From an uncultured Candidatus Melainabacteria bacterium (GTDB lineage Bacteria; Cyanobacteriota; Vampirovibrionia; Gastranaerophilales; Gastranaerophilaceae), in the NCBI GenBank assembly GCA_947525005.1, contig CANNUY010000023.1:1-21630 (forward strand): 21,630 nucleotides of DNA, written 5' to 3'. Under the pieces are notes generated by a model, which was not told where the DNA came from, made no database searches, and was given only the letters and a program-made list of their open reading frames with translations. The position numbers were made by a program, and so were the translations under genes. This document shows, piece after piece, positions 6,128 through 14,803 of the stretch (position 1 is the stretch's first letter; each line of letters begins with the position of its first letter).

Positions 6128-7648
6128 TCATTTTTTTAACTTATCCATGATACTTATGCAAAAAGCCCTTTCAGGAATATTCAAACTGAATTGCCAAATG
6201 CTTATACAATAAATAAGTGTATAAACAATAGCCCAACCACATAACACTAATAGAGAATCAATATGTATAATTTTGAAACCTATCACTCCAACTACTACTG
6301 GTATAATAAAGCCCGGGAATATCGATAATATATTTTTCCAAAAAGCTATTATGTCAATATTACATTGTTTATGATAATAAACATTCATAATTAATCCGTT
6401 AGCTAGTATTAATGAAATGCTTGTTCCTAAAGCAGTACCAATTGCTCCCCATAATTTGCATAACCATATTGACATTACTACGTTGATAACAGCCATTATC
6501 AAATATATGATAGAACGAAAACTATGCTTATTTTGAGCTCTTTGTATTTCAACACCCACATTTTCGATTAGCGGAATCGTAACTGGTAATAGCAATAACA
6601 ATAATATATAGTATGAATCTTCATATCCAATACCAACCCATATTTCTATAAAAGACTTTCCAAAAAAAATAAAGCCAGTAACAATCAAAGATAATATCAA
6701 AAACTGGATTCTACCCACTTTTATAAATAACGTGGTTAATTCTTTTCTTTGAATATCCAGATCACTTCTTGTATCATTGATTATCTTATGGATTAACGGC
6801 ACAAATACACTTGAAACTGCTGTTGATATCATACAATAGTAATTGTTTAATATGTAAGCTACAGAATAAATTGCTACTGAAACAGTGCCTCTATATCTTG
6901 CCAATATAAGCTTGTCAACATTCCAGTTAATCTGATCAACAATTATATTTATAGCAATGAAGGAAGTGTATATCAATAAATCCTTAAACAATCCTTTAGG
7001 ATAATGTCTGTATGTAAATTTTTCTTTTAATTTGAAAACAACATACCACAAATATACGCAATCGGTAAATAATGCAAATAAAACAGTAACAACAACAATT
7101 CCCACAGACCTGTAGCCCATGATAAGTAAAGGTAGGGTAACTAATGGACTACAAACAGTTTTCACTAATCCTAAAAGCTTGAGAAAAACAAATCTTTCAT
7201 GTGCACTAATAATATCTGTAAAAACACTCATAGGAAATGATATTGTAAGATTAAAGGTAAGTAGCAAAAACAATTTTTTTACTAGCGTGTATTCATCAGC
7301 CGTTAATCCATCAGCAAAAACATATACCAAATTATTGCTAATAAAAACTCCACTAAGAAAAGCAATAAAACCAATAATGCAAAATATACTTATGAACATA
7401 CCATTAAGTTTAGCAATATTTTCTGCTTCATTGCGTTTTTTGTAAATTGCATAATAGCGAATATAGCTGCTATTAAAACCTAAGCTCAGAATTCCTAGCA
7501 TAGAAATCGTTGAAACAACAGTATTATATAATCCATATTCGCTTTGTCCCAATGTACAAATCATATAAGGTGTATATAACAATGTTACAATAACACCAAA
7601 TAACATCTGTACATACGAAAGAATAGATCCAAGAGTTCTTTGATTCAT
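6128..7648 (-). CDS. wzx: polysaccharide repeat-unit flippase, Wzx/MOP family
   Basis: A 506-residue, very hydrophobic protein with the length and spacing (12-14 helices) of Wzx flippases, which move undecaprenyl-linked repeat units across the cytoplasmic membrane. The N-terminus (MNQRTLGSILSYVQMLFGVIV, then LLYTPYMICTLGQSEYGLYN) is the standard opening of the polysaccharide-biosynthesis transporter family: a helix, then the L-G-x-x-E-Y-G-L-Y turn. No enzyme motifs are present. I place the start at the ATG at 7648 because the family begins MNQ or similar. A GTG at 7657 in the same frame overlaps the upstream stop by 4 bp (GTGA) and is a reasonable alternative if translation is coupled. It lies directly after the pyruvyl transferase and before the FrhB-like gene. 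Substrate specificity cannot be read from the sequence. Confidence 0.9.
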   Translation of the reverse strand: MNQRTLGSILSYVQMLFGVIVTLLYTPYMICTLGQSEYGLYNTVVSTISMLGILSLGFNSSYIRYYAIYKKRNEAENIAKLNGMFISIFCIIGFIAFLSGVFISNNLVYVFADGLTADEYTLVKKLFLLLTFNLTISFPMSVFTDIISAHERFVFLKLLGLVKTVCSPLVTLPLLIMGYRSVGIVVVTVLFALFTDCVYLWYVVFKLKEKFTYRHYPKGLFKDLLIYTSFIAINIIVDQINWNVDKLILARYRGTVSVAIYSVAYILNNYYCMISTAVSSVFVPLIHKIINDTRSDLDIQRKELTTLFIKVGRIQFLILSLIVTGFIFFGKSFIEIWVGIGYEDSYYILLLLLLPVTIPLIENVGVEIQRAQNKHSFRSIIYLIMAVINVVMSIWLCKLWGAIGTALGTSISLILANGLIMNVYYHKQCNIDIIAFWKNILSIFPGFIIPVVVGVIGFKIIHIDSLLVLCGWAIVYTLIYCISIWQFSLNIPERAFCISIMDKLKK

Positions 7649-7653
7649 TATAA

Positions 7654-8766
7654 TCACTTTCTAGCAAGATTAGCTTTTAAAAATTCAATTGACATGGCTT
7701 TCAATTTCAAAAAATCTGGACAAACCTCTTTGTAATCAATGGGACAAGAATTCTTAATATATTCATAATTAGTTTTATTATTGCCACTACAAAATCTGTC
7801 TGATCTGTTAAACAATTTAGATAAAGACTCTATTCTGGAACTCATTGAGGACTTTGAGGGACGTTCAAAAACAAAATACTGCTTTTCAAAGATAAGAGAA
7901 AAAGCCATTGCATGAAAGCTATCAGTAAAAACATATTCTGCATTTTTAATTAACCCTAAAAACTCTTCCGGTGTAATGTCGTATAATAATTCATCACCGA
8001 AATTACTATCTGAAACTCTATACTCTCCTTCTAAATAAGGTAACGTAACTATTTTTAAACCTTTTTCTTCAGCAAATATTTTAACTAAATTTCGTGCATT
8101 AACATCATTACCAAGAAAGTAGCAAAATATATACTTATCCTTACCGCAGCTCTCTTTTATAATATTCATCCATTCCTGTTTATCTAAAAGAAATACAGGA
8201 TCTACAACCCACTTTACATCTTTGGAATAAATATCTCTAATTATACTAACAGCATTTTCTTCGCGAACAGATATAGCTGAAAAATCTTTTAGTGCTTTTT
8301 TATATCGTTCCTTTTCATTATTAGATAATGAATCTTTCGCAATACTAGCTGCATATGAAAACTTTTTCAATCCAGTTATACCGAAATCAAGTAAATAAGC
8401 ATCGCACACTGCATTTGGGTGCCAAACTTGATCACTTCCTGTTATAAAAATATCATAAACAGTCGCTAATTCTTTCAAATTCGCTTCCGTATATACCTTT
8501 TCACTATGCCGTATTATATTGGTTCTAAAATTGACAAATGCCATTTTTCGCTTATATATATTTCTATATACCACAGGATGGAAAATTTTCTTAATAGCTT
8601 TCAAGTACAACTTGATTCTGCGTTTATATGTAATTTCCCTTTCAAAGCAAATTTGCTCTGCGTCATATTCTATATTATTTAAAAAATTACACAATGCATA
8701 TGCTTGTAAAACCCCACCATAATTAGTACTATTATAAAAGTGAGTAATAATACCTACTTTATCCAT
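7654..8766 (-). CDS. polysaccharide pyruvyl transferase family protein
   Basis: A 370-residue member of the WcaK/CsaB/AmsJ family, which adds a pyruvyl ketal (from phosphoenolpyruvate) to sugars of surface polymers. Visible family motifs: N-terminal NYGGVLQAYAL (residues 15-25) after VGIITHF, the central ITGSDQVWHPN (108-118), YAASIAKDSL, VREENAV, VVDPVFLL (the turn into the second Rossmann-like half), and FTDSFHAMAFSLIF, the His-containing nucleotide-binding segment near the C-terminus. Length and order are normal, so it should be active. ATG at 8766 follows AGAGGTG with a short spacer. The 117-bp gap upstream carries a possible promoter. The pairing with wzx and an FrhB-like gene is a recurrent trio in exopolysaccharide loci. 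Which sugar is ketalated is unknown. Confidence 0.87.
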   Translation of the reverse strand: MDKVGIITHFYNSTNYGGVLQAYALCNFLNNIEYDAEQICFEREITYKRRIKLYLKAIKKIFHPVVYRNIYKRKMAFVNFRTNIIRHSEKVYTEANLKELATVYDIFITGSDQVWHPNAVCDAYLLDFGITGLKKFSYAASIAKDSLSNNEKERYKKALKDFSAISVREENAVSIIRDIYSKDVKWVVDPVFLLDKQEWMNIIKESCGKDKYIFCYFLGNDVNARNLVKIFAEEKGLKIVTLPYLEGEYRVSDSNFGDELLYDITPEEFLGLIKNAEYVFTDSFHAMAFSLIFEKQYFVFERPSKSSMSSRIESLSKLFNRSDRFCSGNNKTNYEYIKNSCPIDYKEVCPDFLKLKAMSIEFLKANLARK

Positions 8767-8816
8767 TTAACACCTCTTGAATTTCCATACATTCAAAGAT
8801 TATAATGTATACTTTT

Positions 8817-8844
8817 ATTATATATACTTCGATAGCTTTCTCAA
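8817..8844 (-). promoter_or_regulatory. possible sigma-70-type promoter upstream of the pyruvyl transferase gene
   Basis: On the minus strand TTGAGA (8839-8844) and TATAAT (8817-8822) are separated by 16 bases, about 50 bases upstream of the ATG at 8766, in the longest clean intergenic gap inside the gene run. The -10 box is perfect and the -35 is 4 of 6. AT-rich DNA yields such matches by chance, so confidence is limited. Confidence 0.35.
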
Positions 8845-8872
8845 TATGAATTGATAATCACCACTATATCAC

Positions 8873-8894
8873 AAAAACAATATCTATATTATTG
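8873..8894 (-). terminator. possible weak terminator at the 3' end of the polymerase gene
   Basis: On the minus strand CAATA, a seven-base loop and TATTG (8878-8894) are followed immediately by five T (8873-8877). The hairpin includes the stop codon of the Wzy-like gene. With a 5-bp, AT-rich stem it would at most attenuate transcription. It is notable mainly because a candidate promoter lies just downstream. Confidence 0.2.
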
Positions 8895-9945
8895 GAATAT
8901 ACGCGGCAAATCTATTTGCCTCAAAGAAATATGCCATCAGAAGTAATATGCTTACATAGTAAGCTAAAATTCTATACTGTCTTCGTTTTATAGACAATAT
9001 TGCTGCAGGGTATATACAAATAGAAACAATGCTAAAATACATACTAACACGAAACATCTCTGCTACAACTGAAGATAAAGCTTGCATTGCTACTCCTATA
9101 GCCATTAAAGAATATAAAAATCCATAGTCTTTATCTTTTTCAATTAAAGCATCATAGAAATAGTAAGATACAATGGCAAACATCATCTGAATAATAAAGC
9201 CAGACCAGTTCAATGAAATATCTGCTGCTGCATAATTTGCTAAAGATTTATTCCATGCTAATAGATTTATCATCCCTCTAAAAAATGTTTCGCCTAATAT
9301 AGACAATAAAATTGATAATACAGTCAGCTGAATAAACATCATTCTTCCGATTTTTAATTTAAAAAAATAAATTGTTGGTGCAAGTAAAAACACCCAAGCA
9401 GAAGAGTGAAATAATCCTGCTATGCAAATTAAGCTAACTGGTTTATAGATTTTTGAGTCCCCTAACAATTGCGTTAGTGCAATCAAGCATATAGACATTG
9501 CCATAGTCTGTCTTAGTCCAGTAAAAGCAAACTGTAACCACGGCAATGTTACAAACATCATAAAGCTTATGATAATTGCTTTCGCTTTTTTTTTCACAAA
9601 ATATGTTGTAGAAATAATATAACTTGCTGTTACAAACATCAAAAAGAACTGGAATGATATATTGAAATCTGTAAAAGCCTTCATCAACATATAGAAAAAA
9701 CCATCTTTAGTTGCTCCCTGCATATAGAGGTTAAGAATATCAGTATAAGCAACATGAGGAACATAATATAAGTATTCATTCATATACGAATATAGATCTG
9801 AACCAAATGATATGCTTCTCAATCCAGCAAATATTATTAAAATAAATGAGCTCCCCCATATAGGAATAAAATTTCCCTGTTTTATTTTCCCATAAAACGC
9901 TGAGAAAAACATAACCAAAAACAACGAAATACTGGCATAAATCAT
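8884..9945 (-). CDS. wzy: O-antigen/capsule polymerase, EpsG-type Wzy
   Basis: A 353-residue integral membrane protein with about ten hydrophobic segments. The motif GLRSISFGSDLYSYMNEY near residues 45-62, between the second and third helices, matches the EpsG family pattern (G-x-R-x-x-x-x-G-x-D-x-x-x-Y), and FTGLRQTMAMSICLIALT further on matches the conserved R-Q-x-x-A segment. Such proteins polymerise lipid-linked repeat units at the outer face of the membrane; the only other multi-span candidate in the locus is wzx, so this is the likely polymerase. ATG at 9945 has GGAGG five bases upstream. The in-frame ATG at 9957 contains that ribosome site within its own first codons, so I prefer 9945. 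It follows the neighbouring glycosyltransferase by 23 bp. The linkage formed cannot be predicted. Confidence 0.82.
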   Translation of the reverse strand: MIYASISLFLVMFFSAFYGKIKQGNFIPIWGSSFILIIFAGLRSISFGSDLYSYMNEYLYYVPHVAYTDILNLYMQGATKDGFFYMLMKAFTDFNISFQFFLMFVTASYIISTTYFVKKKAKAIIISFMMFVTLPWLQFAFTGLRQTMAMSICLIALTQLLGDSKIYKPVSLICIAGLFHSSAWVFLLAPTIYFFKLKIGRMMFIQLTVLSILLSILGETFFRGMINLLAWNKSLANYAAADISLNWSGFIIQMMFAIVSYYFYDALIEKDKDYGFLYSLMAIGVAMQALSSVVAEMFRVSMYFSIVSICIYPAAILSIKRRQYRILAYYVSILLLMAYFFEANRFAAYIPII

Positions 9946-9968
9946 AAAATCCTCCATATTGGTTTAAT

Positions 9969-11258
9969 TTATAATAGATTTTTAATATCTTCGGCAAAAT
10001 TTTCTTTTATTATCCTATCATCATGTAACTTAATAGCGCTTCTCCTAGATTTTTCCGCATATACACTTAAAATATTCTTATCTTTTAAAATATCATCCAT
10101 TCTATTTTTTATTTCTTCCTCATTTGTAGCAACAATAGCATTATCATACTTCTTAAAATACTCAATAGACGCTATACCAGCACATCCTAATGCCATTATA
10201 CATTTATTCATTGCAAGATAATCTATGATTTTAGTAGAAAAAGATAACCTTACTTCTAAAGCTTCTATATAATTTAAGGATTCTGCATGTACTAAAATAT
10301 CCGCTTCTTTTTGAACTGCATACACCTCAGATGCAGGTATCCTACCTTTCCACACTACTGATTCATCAAAATTAAAGCTCTTTTTCATCTTATTTGTAAG
10401 CAAAGAGGCACTATAAATACTCAATCTAGCCACAATTTTTTCTTTGTTTAATTTCCTTATAACGTCACCTAATTTTGCTAAAGTTTTCCAGCGACCACAA
10501 ATTAAATTTCCGGTATACACAAATTCGATAATATCTTTATGAGTATGGACGCTATTTTCAGGAATTTTAGTTATATCTACACCCTTTTGCAATAATTTAC
10601 ATTCACAATTGAGGCTTCTACTATATTCTTCAACTTGTTGCTCCGATATACAATAATTTAAACTAGCATTTGCCGTTATCTTGCGTATCCACTTTCTTTG
10701 AATATACCTGTAAAGCCAAAATAAAGGTGAAAAGTTTATATGTTTATATGAATAATCATCATCTGCATGAAACAAGACTATTTTCGCATTAGGTAAAACA
10801 GAATGCACAAACTCAAGCACCTTACACGTATACCAACAAGGAAATACTGGCATAAATATAATGTCTGGTGAAGCATCATATAAAAATCTTTTTAGCTCTT
10901 CATTCTTCCAATTACCTATTCCCCAAATAAATTCTCTTACAAACCAAGGAAAGTAAAAAGGTAATTGATGAACTAACGAATTCATATGCTGTTCGACTTC
11001 TTCTAAATTATTCTTCTCATCAGTAATTTCTTTTCGTATTACTCTGCCACATGTTACTTTAGATAAAATAGAAAGCAATATTTGATTTTCTGTAATCTGA
11101 TAAAAATCATCACATATTGATTCTTTTGGGATGTCATTTCTTAAATAAAGATTATAAAACTTAGTATTGTTAAATCCAGAAAAAATGTTAGATAAGGTAT
11201 TACCTACATTATTACTATTATCCCAACTTGCTCTTGTAATCGCCAATATTTTCATCAT
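9969..11258 (-). CDS. glycosyltransferase, GT-B fold (GT4-like)
   Basis: A 429-residue protein starting KILAITRASWDNSNNVGNTL, a typical N-terminal strand and glycine turn of GT-B enzymes. The middle part has DIIFMPVFPCWYTCKVLEFV and KIVLFHADDDYSYKH. The C-terminal donor-binding half has FVYTGNLICGRWKTLAKL, ADILVHAESLNYIEALEVRLSFSTK and IIDYLAMNKCIMALG. The E-x7-E-like element is altered (ESLNYIEALEVRLSFSTK), as in many family-1/4 relatives with poor overall similarity. It would add one sugar to the lipid-linked repeat unit at the cytoplasmic face. The frame is open up to 11324, inside the preceding acyltransferase gene, but the ATG at 11258 (tandem ATGATG) follows an AGG-containing site and starts at the conserved first strand. 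It begins 7 bp after the acyltransferase stop, so translation is probably coupled. Confidence 0.8.
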   Translation of the reverse strand: MMKILAITRASWDNSNNVGNTLSNIFSGFNNTKFYNLYLRNDIPKESICDDFYQITENQILLSILSKVTCGRVIRKEITDEKNNLEEVEQHMNSLVHQLPFYFPWFVREFIWGIGNWKNEELKRFLYDASPDIIFMPVFPCWYTCKVLEFVHSVLPNAKIVLFHADDDYSYKHINFSPLFWLYRYIQRKWIRKITANASLNYCISEQQVEEYSRSLNCECKLLQKGVDITKIPENSVHTHKDIIEFVYTGNLICGRWKTLAKLGDVIRKLNKEKIVARLSIYSASLLTNKMKKSFNFDESVVWKGRIPASEVYAVQKEADILVHAESLNYIEALEVRLSFSTKIIDYLAMNKCIMALGCAGIASIEYFKKYDNAIVATNEEEIKNRMDDILKDKNILSVYAEKSRRSAIKLHDDRIIKENFAEDIKNLL

Positions 11259-11265
11259 CTTGTTC

Positions 11266-11832
11266 TTACCTGTTTTTGAGAAATTTAGCAGGTACTCCTC
11301 CCACAATTGTATTAGGTGATACATATTTGTTGACTAAAGCATTAGCGCCCACAATGGCACCACTATCTATTAAAACACCTCCAAGGATTGTACATTTAGC
11401 ACCTATCCAAATATTGTCTTTAATTATTACCTTTAAAGGTGTGGTTCCTTGATATTTTATTGGTTCATCATGTCTATCATAATTATGAGTTACTGACATT
11501 ATTGTAGTGCCATGAGCAATGGAAACATCACTGCCTATCTCTACTCCGCCATAACATTCTATATAACACATTTGATTAATACTCACATTATCTCCCACCA
11601 CTAGATTCTGAGGATTTAATATAAAACAACCTTCTTCAATTGCAACATTTCTGCCAATTTTTTTCGCTATACTTTTCAATAGAATATATCTTATAGCTAA
11701 ACCATAATAGCCTTGAGAATATCTCTCGCCAGAGAACAAATATATACGGATTTTTAAAGGAAATATTTTCATTATAAGAGAAAATACATTCGCTAAAAAC
11801 CCAAAATAATAAAATAGTCTACGCCCATTCAT
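11266..11832 (-). CDS. hexapeptide-repeat acyltransferase (WcaF/maltose-acetyltransferase-like)
   Basis: A 188-residue left-handed beta-helix enzyme. A hydrophobic N-terminal segment (LFYYFGFLANVFSLIMKIF) comes first, then helix-building hexapeptides: IGRNVAIEEGCFILNP, VVGDNVSINQMCYIEC, VEIGSDVSIAHGTTIM. The loop SVTHNYDRHDEPI supplies the catalytic His, and DNIWIGAKCTILGGVLIDSG, GAIVGANALVNKYVSPNTIV and GGVPAKFLKNR end the fold. It probably O-acetylates a sugar of the repeat unit with acetyl-CoA. The N-terminal hydrophobic stretch could anchor it near the lipid-linked substrate; this is inference. The start at 11832 has only a weak ribosome site but fits the family; no better in-frame ATG exists before the helix. 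The acceptor is unknown. Confidence 0.85.
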   Translation of the reverse strand: MNGRRLFYYFGFLANVFSLIMKIFPLKIRIYLFSGERYSQGYYGLAIRYILLKSIAKKIGRNVAIEEGCFILNPQNLVVGDNVSINQMCYIECYGGVEIGSDVSIAHGTTIMSVTHNYDRHDEPIKYQGTTPLKVIIKDNIWIGAKCTILGGVLIDSGAIVGANALVNKYVSPNTIVGGVPAKFLKNR

Positions 11833-11895
11833 GAATAGTTACCAAGCAAATGCTCTTTTATCCTTTCTTTATATAATAATTATGTTCTCCTTTTA

Positions 11896-13038
11896 TTATT
11901 TATTTTTTTTACTAGCAGTAAGCTCTATAAATTCATCAAATAATATTCCACACTGCTTCTCCCATGTATACTTTTTGCTAATTTCAAAAGCTCTCCTGCC
12001 AAACTCTTCTCTTAATTTTGGACTATCAATTAAAGCTTTTAACATATCAGCAGTATTCTTAGAATCATGAACATTAAATAAAAGTCCGCCTTCACCTAAG
12101 ATCTCAGGCATACAAGACTCATTATTACACAAGATGGTGGCACCTCGAACCATTGCCTCCATTACCCCAAAGCCAGACGTTTCTATAGAACTAGCATAAA
12201 TAAATATATCTGACTTATCTATCATATTTTTAATGTTTTCATGACTAACCCATGAATATAAAAATATCTCTTTTTCTAAACCTAAACTTAGGATAGCGTT
12301 TTTTAGCTTTTCTTCATAGCATTTAGGTCCATTACCTACCAGATGTAACTTAAATCTATAACCTTGCTCTTTTACTATCTTCAGTCCTTTTAGCAATTCT
12401 ATATGGTTTTTATAAGGGAATATAGTAGAAATATATATTAGGTTTATCTCATTAACCAGCTTATTTTTTGAAATAAATTCATGCATTCTTTCACTATCTA
12501 AAACTCCATATTTTGCTACTATACCTTTTTTAAAAGTTAATCCATTATCTATAGCCTGCTGCTTTGAATATCCACTTTCAAAAACTACCGCATCTGCATT
12601 TTTATATGAACATAAAGCAAAATGTCTTTGAAGTAGCAGCGATAATGTTGTTTTGGTAAACCCTTGTCTCTTTAATTGCTTTAAATCTACAAATAATTGG
12701 TTATGCATACCTACAACATTAATATATTTTTCTGTTCCTTTGTATATTATATTGCTCATATGGAAAATAATATCAGGATTTATTTCATCTATTATTTCTA
12801 TTATTTTTTTACTGTAAGCTTTGTTAAGTACACATTCCTTAAGCCCCATTTTGCAAGAATTCTCACGAATTACAGTTATATTATCAGATAACCTTCCTTT
12901 AATAGTCCCAAAGAATTCTTCTGTACAAAGCAGGAAAATTTTATCATAAGGCCTTGTATAGCAAGCCGATAAAAAACCATTTATACAGCCTCTTAGCCCG
13001 CCACTTCCACCATTACCAGCATAAACAAGGACTTTCAT
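11896..13038 (-). CDS. GT4-family glycosyltransferase
   Basis: A 380-residue retaining GT-B enzyme. The N-terminal acceptor half begins MKVLVYAGNGGSGGLRGCIN, where the glycine-rich loop is typical. The C-terminal donor half has NLIYISTIFPYKNHIELLKG, LHLVGNGPKCYEEKLKN, SWVSHENIKNMIDKSDIFIY and SSIETSGFGVMEAMVRGATI, which contains the E-x7-E motif of family 4 (E in ETSGFGVMEAM), then the nucleotide-binding tail. It transfers a hexose or aminohexose from a nucleotide donor to the growing lipid-linked unit. The frame extends to 13128, but the ATG at 13038 has GGAG eleven bases upstream and starts at the conserved first strand. It is preceded by a 92-bp gap after the next acyltransferase. Codon use is AT-rich like its neighbours. 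Confidence 0.9.
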   Translation of the reverse strand: MKVLVYAGNGGSGGLRGCINGFLSACYTRPYDKIFLLCTEEFFGTIKGRLSDNITVIRENSCKMGLKECVLNKAYSKKIIEIIDEINPDIIFHMSNIIYKGTEKYINVVGMHNQLFVDLKQLKRQGFTKTTLSLLLQRHFALCSYKNADAVVFESGYSKQQAIDNGLTFKKGIVAKYGVLDSERMHEFISKNKLVNEINLIYISTIFPYKNHIELLKGLKIVKEQGYRFKLHLVGNGPKCYEEKLKNAILSLGLEKEIFLYSWVSHENIKNMIDKSDIFIYASSIETSGFGVMEAMVRGATILCNNESCMPEILGEGGLLFNVHDSKNTADMLKALIDSPKLREEFGRRAFEISKKYTWEKQCGILFDEFIELTASKKNK

Positions 13039-13130
13039 GAAATATAATACTCCTTTCACGGCACTGACATTTAAATTAATTATTTGCCTCAGGTTCATCG
13101 CAATTTCAATAGTATAGGATTTAAACAACT

Positions 13131-13691
13131 CTATATACTGTTTTTTCTAGAATGAGATTCTACTACTCTTTTTTGAATATAAATGGTTTCCGGAGGTATT
13201 ACACCTTTAACTACACTTCCTGCTCCAATGACACAATTATCACCAATTGTTACTCCTCGAAGAATAATACAGTTAGCACCAATCCAAACATTTTCACCAA
13301 TATTTATAGGAGATGTTCTAAATTCTTTTTCTTTAATCGATTTACCATGAAAATCATGATCGTGATCATAGAACAAAACACCAGGCCCTATTTCGCATCC
13401 ATTTCCTATATTAATCTCATCATGTGCAACAACTAAACAATTATAATTAAAAGAAACATCATCACCAATTTTAATCTTAGCTCCCTTTCTTGCTTTGATT
13501 CGTGTACCAGTATGTGCACGAACCTTACTTCCTAATGATATAATTGCCTCAGAAGATATACTTACATCAGTTGCAGGAGAGAAACGTTGAATCCCGCTAA
13601 AATTAAAGCGCTTACCATATCTCAGTTTCATAAATATGAATCTAATCTCTGACGTTGCTACTGAAATTAAATTTTTCATAAAATCATTCAC
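13131..13691 (-). CDS. hexapeptide-repeat acyltransferase
   Basis: A 186-residue left-handed beta-helix protein, probably an O- or N-acetyltransferase. Helical turns: ISSEAIISLGSKVRAHTGTR, IKARKGAKIKIGDDVSFNYN, VVAHDEINIGNGCEIGPGVL. FYDHDHDFHGKSI carries the catalytic His region, followed by PINIGENVWIGANCIILRGV, TIGDNCVIGAGSVVKGVIPP. The start is GTG at 13691, overlapping the preceding glycosyltransferase stop by 4 bp (GTGA), with AGGA seven bases upstream. The ATG at 13679 is an alternative. The tight coupling suggests it acts on the sugar added by that glycosyltransferase. It differs from the other acyltransferases here in sequence, so it is not a recent duplicate. Confidence 0.85.
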   Translation of the reverse strand: MNDFMKNLISVATSEIRFIFMKLRYGKRFNFSGIQRFSPATDVSISSEAIISLGSKVRAHTGTRIKARKGAKIKIGDDVSFNYNCLVVAHDEINIGNGCEIGPGVLFYDHDHDFHGKSIKEKEFRTSPINIGENVWIGANCIILRGVTIGDNCVIGAGSVVKGVIPPETIYIQKRVVESHSRKNSI

Positions 13692-14785
13692 TGCAAAATC
13701 CTGCCTATCTCTTCCACGTAAATGTTGCTAACTATTTCTCTATCAAACTCTCTTTCCATCTTCTCCCTAGCAGCTTTGCCCATTTTAACCTTATCTTCGT
13801 AAGGAAGTTCAATAAATTTCTTAACTGCTACTACCATTGAGTCGATATTTTTTACTTCAAATAAAAAACCTGTCTTCCCATCATCTATACCATCCCTTAC
13901 ACCTGGAATGTCAGAACCAATGCATGGTCTACCCATAGCACTATGTTCTAAAACAACATTCGTCATACCTTCATAATAACTGGGGTGAATTACTGCATGA
14001 GCAGTCTCAATATATGGCTTCATATCCAATTTTATACCACCATATTCAACAATTCCCTTCTGCTCTAAAGATTTAACTTTAGCCCTGTATGAATCATCAT
14101 CATAGTCACCATAAAGAATAAAACGCGTATCTGGATATTGCTTTTTTATAATTTCTGCGCAAGCTAAAAATTCATTAATACCCTTAATATCAACTATTCT
14201 TGCAACATAGTTAAAAACCAAAGGTTTACGTTTTTCTGGATATGGTTTAAACTCGAACTGCTTTAAATTAACACCTGAACCAGGAATATCACGATAATGT
14301 ACTTTTCCTGCAAGCAAGTTATTTATAATCTCTTTTTCATAAGTGTTCTGATACATCATGCAGCTTGCTTTACGCCACCCTATCCAATATAAAAACTTCA
14401 TGAATTTATCAAACAAACCGCTTGTTTCCATAAGTCCAGCATTATTTACAATGTAAGGGATGTTCATAATACCACAAACAAAACCTCCATAAACCGAAGG
14501 TTTTGTAGTATATGTCAACACTATATCAGGTTTTTCTGACGCAAAGATTTTTCTATAAGAAAGCATTAATTTAAAATCATTTATGATGCTTTTTCCTCTA
14601 CGATCAATGTCTAAATCAATAAACCTACAACCCTTAGCCGTAAAATAATCTATCTTCTTTCCATAGGGGCACACAAGGACAATCTCATTACCCATTTCTT
14701 TTAATTTTAAAATAAGCTCACTACGAAAATTGTAAAAGTTATTATCCTTAGGTGATATCAACATAACCTTTTTCTTGGAAAACAT
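13688..14785 (-). CDS. GT4-family glycosyltransferase (CapM/PglA-like)
   Basis: A 365-residue GT-B enzyme. The N-terminal domain (VMLISPKDNNFYNFRSELIL, then DIVLTYTTKPSVYGGFVCGI and IPYIVNNAGL) resembles CapM/PglA/TuaA-type transferases, which commonly add the second sugar of the unit. The donor domain has FNYVARIVDIKGINEFLACA, RFILYGDYDDDS, and HPSYYEGMTNVVLEHSAMGR, which contains E-x7-E, then GSDIPGVRDGIDDGKTGFLF. ATG at 14785 follows AAAGGGA six bases upstream. It lies 18 bp after the ATP-grasp gene and overlaps the next acyltransferase by 4 bp. Being the first transferase after the initiating enzyme in gene order, it may add the second residue; this is inference from order and similarity. 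Confidence 0.9.
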   Translation of the reverse strand: MFSKKKVMLISPKDNNFYNFRSELILKLKEMGNEIVLVCPYGKKIDYFTAKGCRFIDLDIDRRGKSIINDFKLMLSYRKIFASEKPDIVLTYTTKPSVYGGFVCGIMNIPYIVNNAGLMETSGLFDKFMKFLYWIGWRKASCMMYQNTYEKEIINNLLAGKVHYRDIPGSGVNLKQFEFKPYPEKRKPLVFNYVARIVDIKGINEFLACAEIIKKQYPDTRFILYGDYDDDSYRAKVKSLEQKGIVEYGGIKLDMKPYIETAHAVIHPSYYEGMTNVVLEHSAMGRPCIGSDIPGVRDGIDDGKTGFLFEVKNIDSMVVAVKKFIELPYEDKVKMGKAAREKMEREFDREIVSNIYVEEIGRILQ

Positions 14786-14803
14786 ATTTTATCCCTTTCT
14801 AAA

